Source: Datnioides undecimradiatus
Lineage: Eukaryota > Chordata > Actinopteri > Lobotiformes > Datnioididae
Direction: 5' to 3'
DNA length: 64,000 nucleotides
NCBI GenBank assembly: GCA_008933995.1
Contig: WARS01000016.1
Coordinates: forward strand, 14,001,348-14,065,347
Part shown: positions 1-12,405 of the stretch, one piece after another
Position numbering within the stretch: position 1 is the first letter of the stretch
How the letters are laid out: every line of letters starts with the position of its first letter
Translations under genes and position numbers: made by a program
The notes under the pieces: model-generated
Seen by the model: the letters and a program-made list of their open reading frames with translations, nothing else
Database searches by the model: none
Told to the model about the DNA's origin: nothing

Positions 1-344
1 GGTGCTTGTTGACTTGCTATCACCAGCACGAGTATTGCTCCCACGTTTCATGTGGAGCATGTGCTCTGTTTTCTTTGTCTCCTCTAATATTCAGTGTTGC
101 GTTACACAGCTGTCGTGACTTTTTCTTACCGAGGGATGCACGGTGGAGGTCTAATCCACCCAGAGTTTAGATTTTAGTGTGCAGTCTGCTCCTCGGGTAG
201 GCTAATAACGGACGATTTTAACGACTTCGGAGTAAAACTAACCAAATATCACATTGAGTCCAAGGAAACATGCCTATTAGGCGATTTGGGGGTCACAAGT
301 CTCTGGTATCTCATTCTCCAAATCTGTCATACGGTTACACGAAA
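1..344 (+). promoter_or_regulatory. PRPSAP1: 5' flank and 5' UTR of PRPSAP1
   Basis: This stretch lies directly upstream of the conserved PRPSAP1 start codon at 345 and probably contains the promoter and 5' UTR. I see no TATA box at a fitting place and no other gene. An ATG at 270-272 is in frame with the main start, with 24 open codons between them and A at -3, so part of this region may be coding in a longer isoform. The transcription start cannot be placed from sequence alone. Confidence 0.4.
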
Positions 345-3300
345 ATGAACATTTCAAGAAGTGGCTACCGTGTTTTTTCTGCCAACTCCACCACCGCCTG
401 CACCGAACTAGCCAAGAAGATCACAGAGTAAGTGAAGTTTATACAATGGCATCTTTATAATTGCATTTCATGTGTTTAACATAGGGATAAGATTGGTTTT
501 GTTACCTGACATGCACCCTGTCCGTACACCTGGGAGTCATAGCTGCAGGTAACTCGTTGCCAGTGGGTGTGTGTTGTCTTGAACATTTGCAGATCACTCA
601 AACACACACAAAGTACAATCTATAGTGTGTGCCATAGGGTAATTCAAGGTAATAACACCATACTATGTTATTCAGTCCACTGTAGGTAACAGTACAGATG
701 TTGTGTTCAAGTTTTTGTTAAACTGAACTGCAAATAACAGAAACAACTAATATTTTTCCTGTCAACATCACACTTATAGCATGCCACTTGCAACTATTAT
801 CGTTACAATTTTTAAATGTATTGCTAAATAGTATTTACCGCCTATAGATTCTTATACACTGTTTGGATTGCTGTCACTTTTTTCAGTGTGAAGGTGTGAT
901 ATAAAACCTGTTATGGTAGCACCCCAGTTGCTTTTTCAACCTGAAAATAACCAGAAACCTCAGAATTGACGCATTTCTTGCCATATATGATCCAACTTTA
1001 AAATGACACAAAACTGTCAAAATACTGGTAATTTGAATTGGTTGAATCTTTGTTAATGCAAACATTGTGAGGATTGATTGATTCAGTCAGTTAAGCTTTT
1101 TTTCCCTTTAATCGTCATTTTGATTAGAGGTTTAATCAAAACTTAAAGACACACCACACACGTATGCAGTTCAGTGAACATCAAAGATGTGTTTTATTAG
1201 ATTTTGACTAATGTGGGTTGTTGTCTTGGAGTGGGAGATTCAGAGGACCCATGATGAAAGGTGTGCACTGTGCAGACAGTGCTCTGTTAAGGGAGTAAGC
1301 AGGTTGCTGGCACTATCTACTGGATGTGGCAGGCCGTTGTTATTTAATAGGCAGTGATTCATGGGCCATTACAAAGGGTACTGGCTTTGTAGAAAAACAC
1401 GTGAAACCAGGTAAGAGACAATGGATTTAATAGAAAGAATCTGTTTATAGTCCCAGTGAAAACAGCGACTGACTCAGATGTCTGCACACACGCCCCAATA
1501 TCTCCTCTTGTTGATGGCCTGCTGAGATCAGGAGGCAGCCATGTTTTTTATTTTTTTCCCAGCGCTGCAGACTTGTCAGACTTGTCAGTCAGCCAAACAG
1601 AAGTTGCCTTGCTCACACTGTAAAAAAAAAACAGCTTACCTTTCTCAGTTTTCACTGTTTGGCAACATTGCAGAACATTATTTAGAAGATTACGTTGCCT
1701 TTTTGGAGCCGAGTGGAGCAAAGGTTAAATAACAACATGAGCACCTGGAAATTGTTGAATGAATATTGTACTGAGTATTTACTCTGGGGTGCATGACTCC
1801 GTCATGTGTAAAAATCCCTGGAACTCAAGTCATCTGTATTTTTTTTATTACCATGTAATTCTTCACTGAATATGACTAATAGAAAGCATTTTATAAGGCT
1901 GCAAACTGAATTAGACTCATCTTTGGTGTGCTTTGAAGAGGCATTGAGTTCATTCTGTATTATTGGCACTGTTATGTGGCAGAGCGGGTGTAAAATTAAC
2001 AGCATAATTTTCTGCCTGCGGCACAGCTGTATTCATAACGCCTGGGCTTGTTCAGGGTTTGACTTGATGCTGCTGTATCCCTTTGCACTTAATGCTGATC
2101 ACTGTCATCCCAGTGAATGTTCGTGCCAAGTGATGTAGATTCAGAGTTGGTTTTACAAATTGTACTGTTAAACTCAAACAAAATCAGAAATTTCTAGGCT
2201 TTCTTCATGGCTACCACATTTTAATGAATTAATTTATTTTTTTAACCACAAATCATCCTAACACATAAATTATCTTCACCGTCTTCTAAGTACACTGCTT
2301 TTTATATTTGTTGGAGAGGAATTTCTGGCATTAAGTCTGTACCTCCATAGCATGCATAGCATTAAATATGTTTTTATTTAATCAGAGTTTTAAATTAAGC
2401 GAAACATAAGGGTGTGTGTTTGTGTTTTTAACACTCTGACCTCTGTTTGCAGACGCTTAGGTGTGGAGTTGGGAAAGTCAGTGGTTTATCAAGAGTCAAA
2501 TAAAGGTATGGTGAAAAAAGTCTCTCATCTCCACAATGAATAAAAATCTCCAATCAATGTACTGCGGTTTAATGTTGTCACAATTATTCTTTTGCAGTGA
2601 AACCCACAATAATTGTGCTTTTTATTTGTTTTCAGAGACCAGAGTGGATGTGAAGGAGTCTGTGCGTGGACAGGACATCTTTATCATTCAGACCATTCCC
2701 AGGTGAGACAGAAGGATGTTCTTGATACTTTAATGTTTCATGTCATCAAAGAATCACATATTTATGAGTGATGTCATGAGCCCTTGGAGAAGTGTCCAAC
2801 TCCGTTATTCTGCTGAGCTTTTTAGGCGCATTTGCCCCATTGTTGGGATTTTACAGCACACGAATGATCTGTTTGGTCCACTCTCATCTGCATCTGCAGC
2901 AGGCATTTGTTTTGCTGTCTGTTTAGCAAGCTAAAGACCCAGATGTTTTTCATGGGGGTTGTCAAGGCCAAACTAGTTAAGCTGTGAAAACTGGACTTGA
3001 ATTGTGAATAAGCCAGAAACACAACTACTAATGTGTGTGTGGCTCCGTGTCTGATTGCTGAAGTTTGTGCAAACGAAAGGCCTGTTTCTGCCATCAAAAT
3101 GCAGCTTTAATTGTATTTTTGTTTCTAAAATGATTATTTTATTACCAAAATCTGTATCCTCACATAGTTGTCCAGTTTTTATGTAACAAATGACTGTGAA
3201 AGATTGGAAAGTATATTCTTAACATCACATTCACATGACTAGGAGCCAAATGGACAAAATAACATTGGCACAATTTATCTCTGTCATTTCAATGTCATTA

Positions 3301-6300
3301 ACTATGTCAGAATGCTTTACTTTTCATTACCTTGTAAAGTCCTTAACTGCAACAAGACTAAACATGCCTACTTTATCAACTTAAAAACTGCTAAGCATCC
3401 ATAGCATAGCATCCATTTGCATGGGTGGTTTGAGTCCAAATGGAGTTTACTTTTACAGTAAACAAAACAGGAGAGGCAACACCAGCTTTGACTGCTTCAC
3501 TCTAAGCAGTCTAGTCTTCTGTTTATCCGTTACTCACTTATTTGCTTTGAAGTAGATGCGTACTCTGAAAGGTAACCAGAGTTCACAGGTTCAAGGGACA
3601 TCACATTTTTGCTGTTTCCTGTATTGCGTGTGTGCAGATCCAGCCGGCCATTGACCTGCTCGTCTGCGATCTCTGGTTTCAACAAACTGTCAAGGCCAAA
3701 ATGGCTACATACAGTATCTTGTTACGTCAATGGCTCTTCACCTTTCTGAAGTAGTGAAGCTGTGCTAGTCATTACAATAGCAGCCATTTGGTAGTGTATT
3801 GAAATGTCACCATGGGAGCAGCAAATTCTTTCTAACTAAAGTTTTTTCCTGAGTGTGATATCTAGGTCATGTTTAGTTATGCAGTTAGCTATGCGTTTCT
3901 TTTTTCCACTTGATTACTTTTATTATAACAACCAGTAAGTTTTGCTATTTTTAGTCTGGGTCTGAGAGGAAAAGCCGGTTTAGGCGGAGTCCAATAATAC
4001 GCCATGTGAAATCAGGACACTGTTCGCTGTGTTTACTGTACGTTATGAGATGATGTGAACAAACATTACGCTGCTAACACATGAGTCCACATCAAGGTAT
4101 CTCTCTGTGCCTGTTAAGAACACCAGCACAGCATTTTTGCAGGCTGTGATATAATTATAAAATCTTTTTATTGTGTGTCTCAGAGACGTCAACACGGCGA
4201 TCATGGAGTTGCTTGTTATGGCTTATGCCCTGAAGACGTCCTGTGCCAAAAACATCATCGGGGTCATTCCCTACTTTCCTTACAGCAAGCAGTGCAAGAT
4301 GAGGAAGAGAGGATCCATTGTCTGCAAGCTGCTAGCGTCCATGTTAGCTAAAGCAGGTATGTACTGTCACTGTAATTTGTTTTCTTCCTCTATTGATTTG
4401 TTAGTTATACCCACTGAACAGATTAACATGTATAGATTAATGTCAGAAAAACAGACTGATGACTGATCAGACCAAGTTGGACCTGTTCTGTTCTATTGTG
4501 GGTCATTTGTTGTTGACGCTTCACAGATAAAAGTGTATAGTTTGTAACATGGAAAGGTTCTATCTCACGTCGTGAAATCCAAATGCTGCAAGTCATTCTC
4601 ATGAACATATTTTGTTTGAGATTTGCAAATGACATCAGCCACTGATGATGTGACTTGTGTTGCTTGAGGCAGATGTACCATTAAATAAACAGGTTTGCCT
4701 GAAGTTAGCGTTGTTAGCTTGACTAGTTAGTTGGCTTTGTTAGCATTTTAAAGTTCACTCACCATCAAATCCCTCTATAGGCTATACAGTCTGCACTGTT
4801 GGTGGCTAGCCATCAAAGATCTCAACCAAACTCTCCGCTGTTTCTTTCCGCTTTTTCCTTTTATGAAAAATGTCAGTGCAGACCTGACAGTCAGTATATT
4901 GACTAGTGCTGTAACTGCTTTCACCAGCTCCAGCTGTATCGTGGTAGCTTTTGGGGTCCAAAAGTGTCTCTGGTCTGCATGGAGCAGAAATTTATTCAAG
5001 TTGGTAGAAGCAGTATTTATTTGTCGTTTGCCCATACTTTGTAGATCTTAACTAGTCTTTAACTTCAGCACGTAAGACAAACAGTGCACAAGTGCAAGTG
5101 ATAATGTCTAAATTGTAATGTAAATTGGAGCAGAAATTTGTGTCGTACCAGCTTGTGCGTTTGTGCTTGTTCTTGCAGGACTAACTCACATCATCACCAT
5201 GGACCTCCACCAGAAAGAAATCCAGGGCTTTTTCAGCTTCCCCGTTGATAACCTGAGAGCTTCCCCCTTCCTCATCCAGTATATCCAGGAGGAGGTGAGG
5301 CGACATCACACTTTACATTGAATGGGCTTGCGCCACAGTGTCCAAACAGCAATACAAAGATTACATTTTGGAACTAATTTATAGTACAACCGTAATTGTT
5401 CTTATCTAAGACCAAAGGTCAGTTTCGAATTCCAGCACTCAAAAACAACATTTCTGTCATCAGATCCCAGACTACAGGAATGCCATCATTGTTGCAAAAT
5501 CTCCTTCAGCTGCCAAGAGGTAATAGGAAAAGCGTCAGAGCTTGCACGTCTTGCATTCTCTGTTCACTTCACATCTCTTACTGTTACAGTGGTTAATTTC
5601 TGTCTTTAATTATTGGATACTGTTTTTTGTTTTCACATTGACACTTTGAGTTTGTTTGTCTGTTAAAGCGTCTTGGTAAAATGTGTTTCTGCTTTTTTTT
5701 TTGCTATCGTGTTTGTATTTCTTGGTAGTTTCTTTGAATTATTAATGTTTGTATGTCCACATTTTTCAGAGCTCAGTCATATGCTGAGAGGCTGCGGCTC
5801 GGCCTGGCAGTGATGCACGGGGAGGCCCATCACTCAGAGTCGGATATAGCTGATGGTCGACACTCTCCACCCTTGTCCCGCACCACCGCAGGACATACTG
5901 GCCTGGAACTGCCATGTAAGACACAAAACACAGCTACATGCCTGCACACAAGTCTGTGTGTCTTTTTGATACTACTTACATTCATTTATAGATGTTTGTT
6001 CTGGCATTACCGAGCACAAATTTGTTTTCTGTGTTCTATAACCGTTTGCATGTAAACAAATTACTTTTAGTGTTTGTGTTCACTCCGGTCAGTCACAGTT
6101 TCTCCCTGAAATACATGGTATTTATTTAATAACACAGATCATGATAGGAAATCTGTGCAGTCTACATCTTTTACTGTATCAGTGTGACATGCCTATGAAT
6201 ACAAAAAGACTAAAAAGAGGATAATTGTTTAAAATTTTACTGTGCACAAGCTGCAGACTGGAATTCCATTGTATTTTCTACAAAAATGCTATAAAATTTT

Positions 6301-9300
6301 AATGGATATGAATCAATTTATTGTTTCCATTGCAGACAGCAAACTTTCCTTAGAGTAACCTGCATAATGTCAAGGTTTCTTGAAACCGTTAATGCCAGTT
6401 AAGCAGCTTTGTTTGGTGATGTGGAAAGCTCAATTTCCAACAAGGACATTAGAAGTGCTTGAATCTCAAGCTGTGTGGTCGTCAGACTGTGAAGAATGAG
6501 GTGAAGAATAAATGCAGAGGCACATTGCCATCTGCTGCTCATGTGTCTCCAGCCACACACAAGTCACAAACCCAAAGCCTTGCTCTCTAAGTTGCTGAAG
6601 ATCAGGACTCAGAAATCTTCAGATCATTATTCATATTTAATGTTGTGTTCATTATAAGATGCAAGTACCTCAGGGTAGGAACCATTAGCAGGGTTGATGT
6701 TTGCTCACCATTTCAGTCTTTTCTTTAAGTTGCCTAAAATAGCCAGCTTAAGACAAACATAATGAACGTGCAGACACACACACAGTCTTCTCAGCATGCT
6801 TCAGGTCAGCCCTGCCCCAGGCCTTGTTGTAGGCAGCTGTGAAATACCGCAGGTAGGGGCTGATATTGCCTCCTTTTTCTTCCTCAGCCAGTTCACCTCA
6901 TCTCATCCCATCTGCTCTCTTCTCAGCTGAACTTACCATCCTCTTCCTTTTTACCCCCTTGGCTCAGAAATGTGCTCTATGTATGCTATCTGTCTTCTCT
7001 CCAGCAGGAGCTGAGCCATGCTCATTCCAGTCGTCTCTGTTGTTCTCGCTCTCTTTCTCTTTCTCTCTCTCTGCCTCTATGCAGGCACTTATAATGTGAA
7101 ATGTTATGGCAAGTTCATGGTTTAGAAGCTCTTCTTACCACTCGGCGCTGCTGCTCGGGGATTTGGATCCCAGAAAATAACAAACACTTTGGTTGTTTTT
7201 AAATGTTATCAAGTGCCCTGCAGTGTTTCTCTGTTTGTCCTATGTCTTGATTGTGCATTAATATTTTCTGTACCATCCTATCTTTTGCCATCACAGGCAG
7301 CAGACATCGTGTCCCTTTCCCTGGGATAGAGCTCCCAAGTATGATCCAAACGCTTGTGCTTTCCGCTGATTGTTTTTGCTTCACTGCATGTAATGATGGA
7401 TTGAGTTACTGAGGACTTCCACTTTATTTCAAGTCTGGATGGTCAACAATTGAAGTGACAGTGATCCTTTTTTATAGGTCACCATTCCTTGTCTAGGAAA
7501 AAGAAATAAACTCTTGCCAACAGTAACATAAACTCCCATGGACACACGTGAGAAGTTTAGGCGGTAATCATAGAACAATGATATAATACCTACCTGCATC
7601 ATTGTATGTCTCATTATCATATAACATCTCAATACTGTGTACGAGTTCGTCTGTCAGTGTTTTGCTGCATTGCAAGTTAAGGTATATGCATGTCTCCTCC
7701 CACTGCAGCATAACTGACAGTTCATTTTATTTTTGCCTCCTGCCTGGAGCTAAGTCAAAGCTGCCCTGAATATTGATCCTTATTGACATAAGGCATTTCA
7801 CACACTGACCCACGGCTTACACTGACGGACTTTAGGACACGTGTTGTTTCAGCTATGTTCTTTCAACCAGGACTTCAGCAACACACACCAGTCTTTTCAA
7901 CAACAGATCATATCAACAAAGTCAACAACAATTAAATTATAAGCCAAAATTATGAGAGGTACTTTTCTTTTTTTCTTTTTTTAACTGGAACAATATTATG
8001 AGTTAAAATGTTGCTCAAGCAGGATAAATCAAAATTAATGAGAATGTTAAAGACCTAAAGCCAACCAGATGTTTCTGTGTCCCACAGTGTCTGTTTATGC
8101 TTTTCTTTTGGCAAGTGGAAATACATTACATAGTTTCAAAGGCAAGGAGCAGCACTGTGCTGATACACTGACTCACACTTTGACCACAAGATCAAAACTG
8201 CTCTCCGTGATGATATTTGTTGGAAGCCCTCAGTCTCACATCCTCTAAGTTGAAACGAATTTGGTTCTTGTGAAAGTAAGAATAATTACAGGAGTGGGGA
8301 AACTGTGTTTTTAACGACATGACCTATGCTATCCTTGTCACCACTGATGTGAAATCCCCAGACTATTAATATCAAAACATAATGGCTGTAAAAAGGTCCT
8401 AAAGTCCCAGTACATGAGACAGTAAGTGAATAGCATTATTTGTGATGACTCATTCTAATTAACCTTCCTGCTAGATTTGTGTCAATAAACAACACATAAC
8501 TTGGCACACCATTAATTAGGAACTATAGATTCTAATTAATTGCTTTACATAAGCATAATCATGCCAAGTAAGGATATCCTCACTTGACTTTCATCATATT
8601 TAAAAAAATTCTGCTCATGTTTTCCTGCGTCCTTTTGCTTGAGAAGTTTTGAATTGTGGGCTCAGAAAGTGCTCGATTTCCTTTTTGTTTAAGAAAACTG
8701 CATTTAGATTCTAGCTTCTTGACTTCCTTTCCAACCCAGAAATCCCTGACCATGCGAACATTTTGCACGGAGGCCTTGCTCGATGGTCTTGTGATGGATT
8801 TGGGAACTGACCTCTGAACGTGCCTTGCTGTTGTTTGGAAGAAGGTTACTGGTATGGTCAGGGCCTCAGTGTGGGAAGGGGGGGGCGGGCCGGTTACCCT
8901 ACAAGTCAGATGTGGTGTCTTCTTGAGCTGGATCGATTATTTCCTGAAATCCCTTCAAGTGCTTTAATCATTTGAATGCATGTTGGAGTTGAGTGACTCC
9001 AAGATAAGTTATTCTTTTCATTTTGTTAAATATGGTGTTTGATGAGGGTACAAATAATCGATCCTGGTCTGTGGTTTCTAAAAGACGTTCAGTTCTACAC
9101 CAGCCTGTCCATCTACCACTATCCCTAGAGTAGTGACATGCAGTCACACCATGTAAACTCATGTAAAGACTGTTTGATCAGCTCAAAAAAAATTGTCACA
9201 GATAAGCTCCTGTGTCCTGCTGTTATTATATTGGTATTATGGTAGCTGGAAGTTTGGTGGGGTAGAGCCGTCTTGCATGATGTTTCCAGGTTTTTAACCA

Positions 9301-12030
9301 AATCCCTTCTCACCAAATCTCCCTTAACTTTACCTTGCCACAAGAATCCGTTCCTGATTGGGGTTTCATGAGAATTCAGTTATTTTCTGTGAAGTAATGT
9401 TCCTTTATCTGTGTCTTCCAGTGTTGATGGCAAAGGAGAAGCCACCTATCACTGTTGTTGGAGATGTAGGAGGCAGAATTGCCATCATTGTAGTAAGCTT
9501 TTATGTGATTTACTCACTAACAATTCATTCTTCACATTGAAACATAAGCTTTCTTAAAGCATCTTGATTGGTAATAATAGGAATGGCTTTACTGTCGGGC
9601 AGTTGCTATGTCGTAATGTAAGACTGAGGTTTTCACATATTTATCATTATTGTTTTGGATTAAATGCCAGTGTTTCTCCTAGAGGGAAAGTTATCAGGAA
9701 ATATCAAAGCAAGGCCAAGTATTCATAGTAATTTTTGTACTGAAACCTCTAAACTCCATAGCACCAAGGAGGGACCATCATTATAGACATAGAAATTAAA
9801 GACCTGACCTTTTGTATTGTAGATCAATTGTATTGTGCTTAAAGTTATCATCAACTGTAACAGCTTTCACAATCTATGTATTTTAATTTCTCCTGCCATA
9901 TAATATTTACCCCTGTGGTTACTTTCTCAGGATGACATCATAGATGATGTGGAGGACTTTGTTGCAACAGCAGAGATCCTGAAGGAGAGGGGAGCATATA
10001 AGATCTACATCATGGCTACACATGGCCTGTTGTCTGCAGACGCACCGAGACTGATTGAGGAGTCTGCCATCGATGAGGTAAAATTATGTCTGGATGGCAA
10101 ATTTGTCAGTGTCATCCCATTTTGTTACTGAAATCAACATCAGAAAACATAAAAAAAGATAATCAGAAAACGTACATCAAATGTGACTTACAATGCCAGA
10201 CATAGCTGGACTTTTAAAAACTGCTCTCAGTTAAAAAAAAATGTAATTCATTAATTCTGAGAAACAAGTGGCAGCCAAAGCTTCTCTCTAAACCAATGCC
10301 ACCTCAGTCACTAAGACAGTATTAGCAGGAACCATCATGACACAATACACATCATAATTCATTAAAAAAAAACTCTACATTGTTTCCAGAAAATTCAAAA
10401 ATATTAGTTGAAAATACCAAATACTGAATACCACCTTGGATTTTTAATATGTATATCCCATTAAATCAGTATCTCAGCAGACAAATGAAATCAAAGCTAT
10501 TCAATTTAACATTTCCAGTTTATTAGAACATTATTTGTATTACAAAGTATCACTGAACACACCCTGAAAAAGTGCATATTCATTTTTTTTATTATGTAAC
10601 TGAATCCCACTGAACTGAAATGTCATGATATGAAAATGTTGCTGTATATGCTGAGTCTTTTTTTTTACATAGCCTCCCTCAGTGCATACACAGATCAGTT
10701 CAGCCCTCCTAATTATGAAAACATGAAAAACAAAATTAATTCCTGCAAATATTTTTTGCTTCTGTGAGTTTTGTCTTTCTGAAATTTCTAAACCAAAGAG
10801 AGGGGTCAGTCACAATGATCCTTGGTTGTTATTGAGTGTCTGAAGGGAGGGGAGGTACAGAAAGCCTGCAAGAGTAAAACAAATTAAACCAAAAAACAAG
10901 TGACCCATTTTAATAGGATTTTTTTTATGACAGACTTGAACTTACTCGATGTTGTAATCCTTTTTGTGTATGCCTTAACTTTTGTCACTGTCATGGTTTT
11001 AATGTGCGCTATGATCATCAGCATTTGTCATATGTCAATTATTCTCTGGGTACGTACTACTCCACCCACATCCACCAATCAAGAGTTTATGTTTAGAGCT
11101 AGATGATTACACTGGGGAACAATTTGAAAAAAAATTTCTGTTGAGTTATATTTTTATGCTGATTAAAACTAAAATTGGCATGCTGATTCCAAAATTGCAG
11201 TCAGTTTTTTTCTAGCGCGTCAAGTTTTTTCTCCACAGCTTACCCTCCAGATAAGCAAAATTCCACTGATTAGCAGTAGTAGTAGTAGTAGTAGTAGTAG
11301 TGTACATATGATGGCTGACTATTGTTGGAGCATCAAACGTGATAGTCCTCAAGTCGAACACTCCAGAAAGAGCTATAAACGTAAATTTTTACCTTAACTA
11401 CTTGCACACAATTATAATTACAGTAGCCATATCCTTTGTAAAAACATAATACTGTTAAACATTGCAGTCATGCCTGTTTCTTTCATATTTCATTGTATGT
11501 CAATATTTGAAAATTTTTATAAAACAAGCACATATCTGTTAAGTACAGTATTTTTCATATGTTTTAAGAAAACGGGGATCCTATAGTTCAAAAACTTGAC
11601 GTGATAGAGAAAAACTGAGATCAGTTTTGGATTCCGCACCCAAAAATTAGTTAAAAACAGCTGTCAGACCTAACGCAACAAAAATTGGGTTCCCCAGTGT
11701 TAGAAAACTGCAGAAAGGTCAGATTAAGCTCCAGAAATGGATTTAGATTTCTCCAGTTTCAGCTTGAGAAGAAGCTATAGTGCTGTCTGAGTGCTTACAC
11801 TCCACGATGTCTGTGATTATGTGGGAAAAGATTAAAGGAAATGCACTAAGGTTGTTGTATTGCACCTGCAGGTGGTGGTGACCAACACTGTGCCTCATGA
11901 GGTGCAGAAGCTGCAGTGTCCAAAAATCAAAACTGTGGATGTCAGTATGATCCTGGCCGAGGCCATTCGGCGCATCCACAATGGAGAGTCAATGGCCTAT
12001 CTGTTCCGCAACATCACTGTGGATGACTAA
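345..12030 (+). CDS. PRPSAP1: PRPP synthetase-associated protein 1 (PAP39), ten coding exons
   Basis: Coding exons: 345-427, 2453-2505, 2636-2702, 4184-4356, 5179-5294, 5464-5519, 5770-5915, 9422-9492, 9931-10077, 11872-12030. All introns are GT-AG and the frame is continuous for 356 codons plus TAA, equal to the length of human PRPSAP1. The product is a non-catalytic, regulatory partner of PRPS1/PRPS2 in the cytosolic complex that makes PRPP for nucleotide synthesis. The N-terminal ribose-phosphate pyrophosphokinase domain (about residues 8-125) opens with GYRVFSANS. The C-terminal phosphoribosyltransferase-like domain carries [20 protein letters not shown] (residues 243-262) at the PRPP-loop position, and the chain ends in FRNITVDD. 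The linker DGRHSPP (about residue 209) is typical of the associated proteins and absent from catalytic [13 protein letters not shown] and the NITVDD ending favour PRPSAP1 over PRPSAP2. The first ATG has A at -3. Confidence 0.97.
5916..9421 (+). other. PRPSAP1 intron 7 (largest intron)
   Basis: A 3.5-kb intron between well-defined exons. It has a pyrimidine-rich CT tract at about 7030-7078 and a short G/C-rich patch near 8878-8892. The AT-rich segment 8430-8570 is dense in TAAT/ATTA cores. No gene, transposon or structured RNA is recognisable. Confidence 0.7.
11110..11699. mobile_element. Non-autonomous foldback DNA transposon, PIF/Harbinger-like
   Basis: The element starts with CACTGGGGAAC at 11110-11120 and ends with its exact reverse complement at 11689-11699. 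Both ends are flanked by TTA (11107-11109 and 11700-11702), a 3-bp target duplication of the type made by PIF/Harbinger transposases. The inverted arms continue with gaps for roughly 120 bp: a segment near 11185-11235 reading ATTCCAAAA...CGTCAAGTTTTT recurs inverted at about 11595-11632. No transposase is encoded. It sits in intron 9 of PRPSAP1 and ends 172 bp before the last exon. The superfamily is inferred from the duplication alone. Confidence 0.8.
11275..11301. repeat. (AGT)9 microsatellite
   Basis: Nine uninterrupted AGT units inside the foldback transposon in PRPSAP1 intron 9. Confidence 0.97.
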
Positions 12031-12335
12031 GGCAACACACACTTACATTTACATTCCTGTACACACAATGCCAACATTACCAAGCACATATACGCACACC
12101 ACTGACCAAGAATCAAGTTTACTGCAGTCTGTGCTTTAACCTGATGTTCATGTTTGTTTTGCTGATAATGCTGACAGAAGTTGGCTCTATTTTACTGTTA
12201 CATATTGTTACATATGAAGCAACCCAAACAATCGTGACCCAATATATGCTTCCTACCATCTGAAAAACATGACAAATAGCACAACATGTATCATGTGCTC
12301 ATGTGCCTCCTGGTACACTGCTGCAGAATTTGACA

Positions 12336-12341
12336 AATAAA
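12336..12341 (+). terminator. PRPSAP1: PRPSAP1 polyadenylation signal
   Basis: AATAAA 306 bases after the stop codon, followed by a GT-rich stretch (12356-12382) that fits a downstream cleavage element. It implies a short 3' UTR of about 330 bases. Confidence 0.7.
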
Positions 12342-12360
12342 AATGAGTGAACTTCTGTTA

Positions 12361-12405
12361 TTATCGTTGTAGTTGTTGTCGTTGTTATTATTAGTAGTAG
12401 TAGTT
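12361..12405. repeat. Degenerate trinucleotide repeat (GTT/TTA/TAG)
   Basis: An imperfect run of GTT, TTA and TAG units just after the PRPSAP1 polyadenylation signal. Confidence 0.7.
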
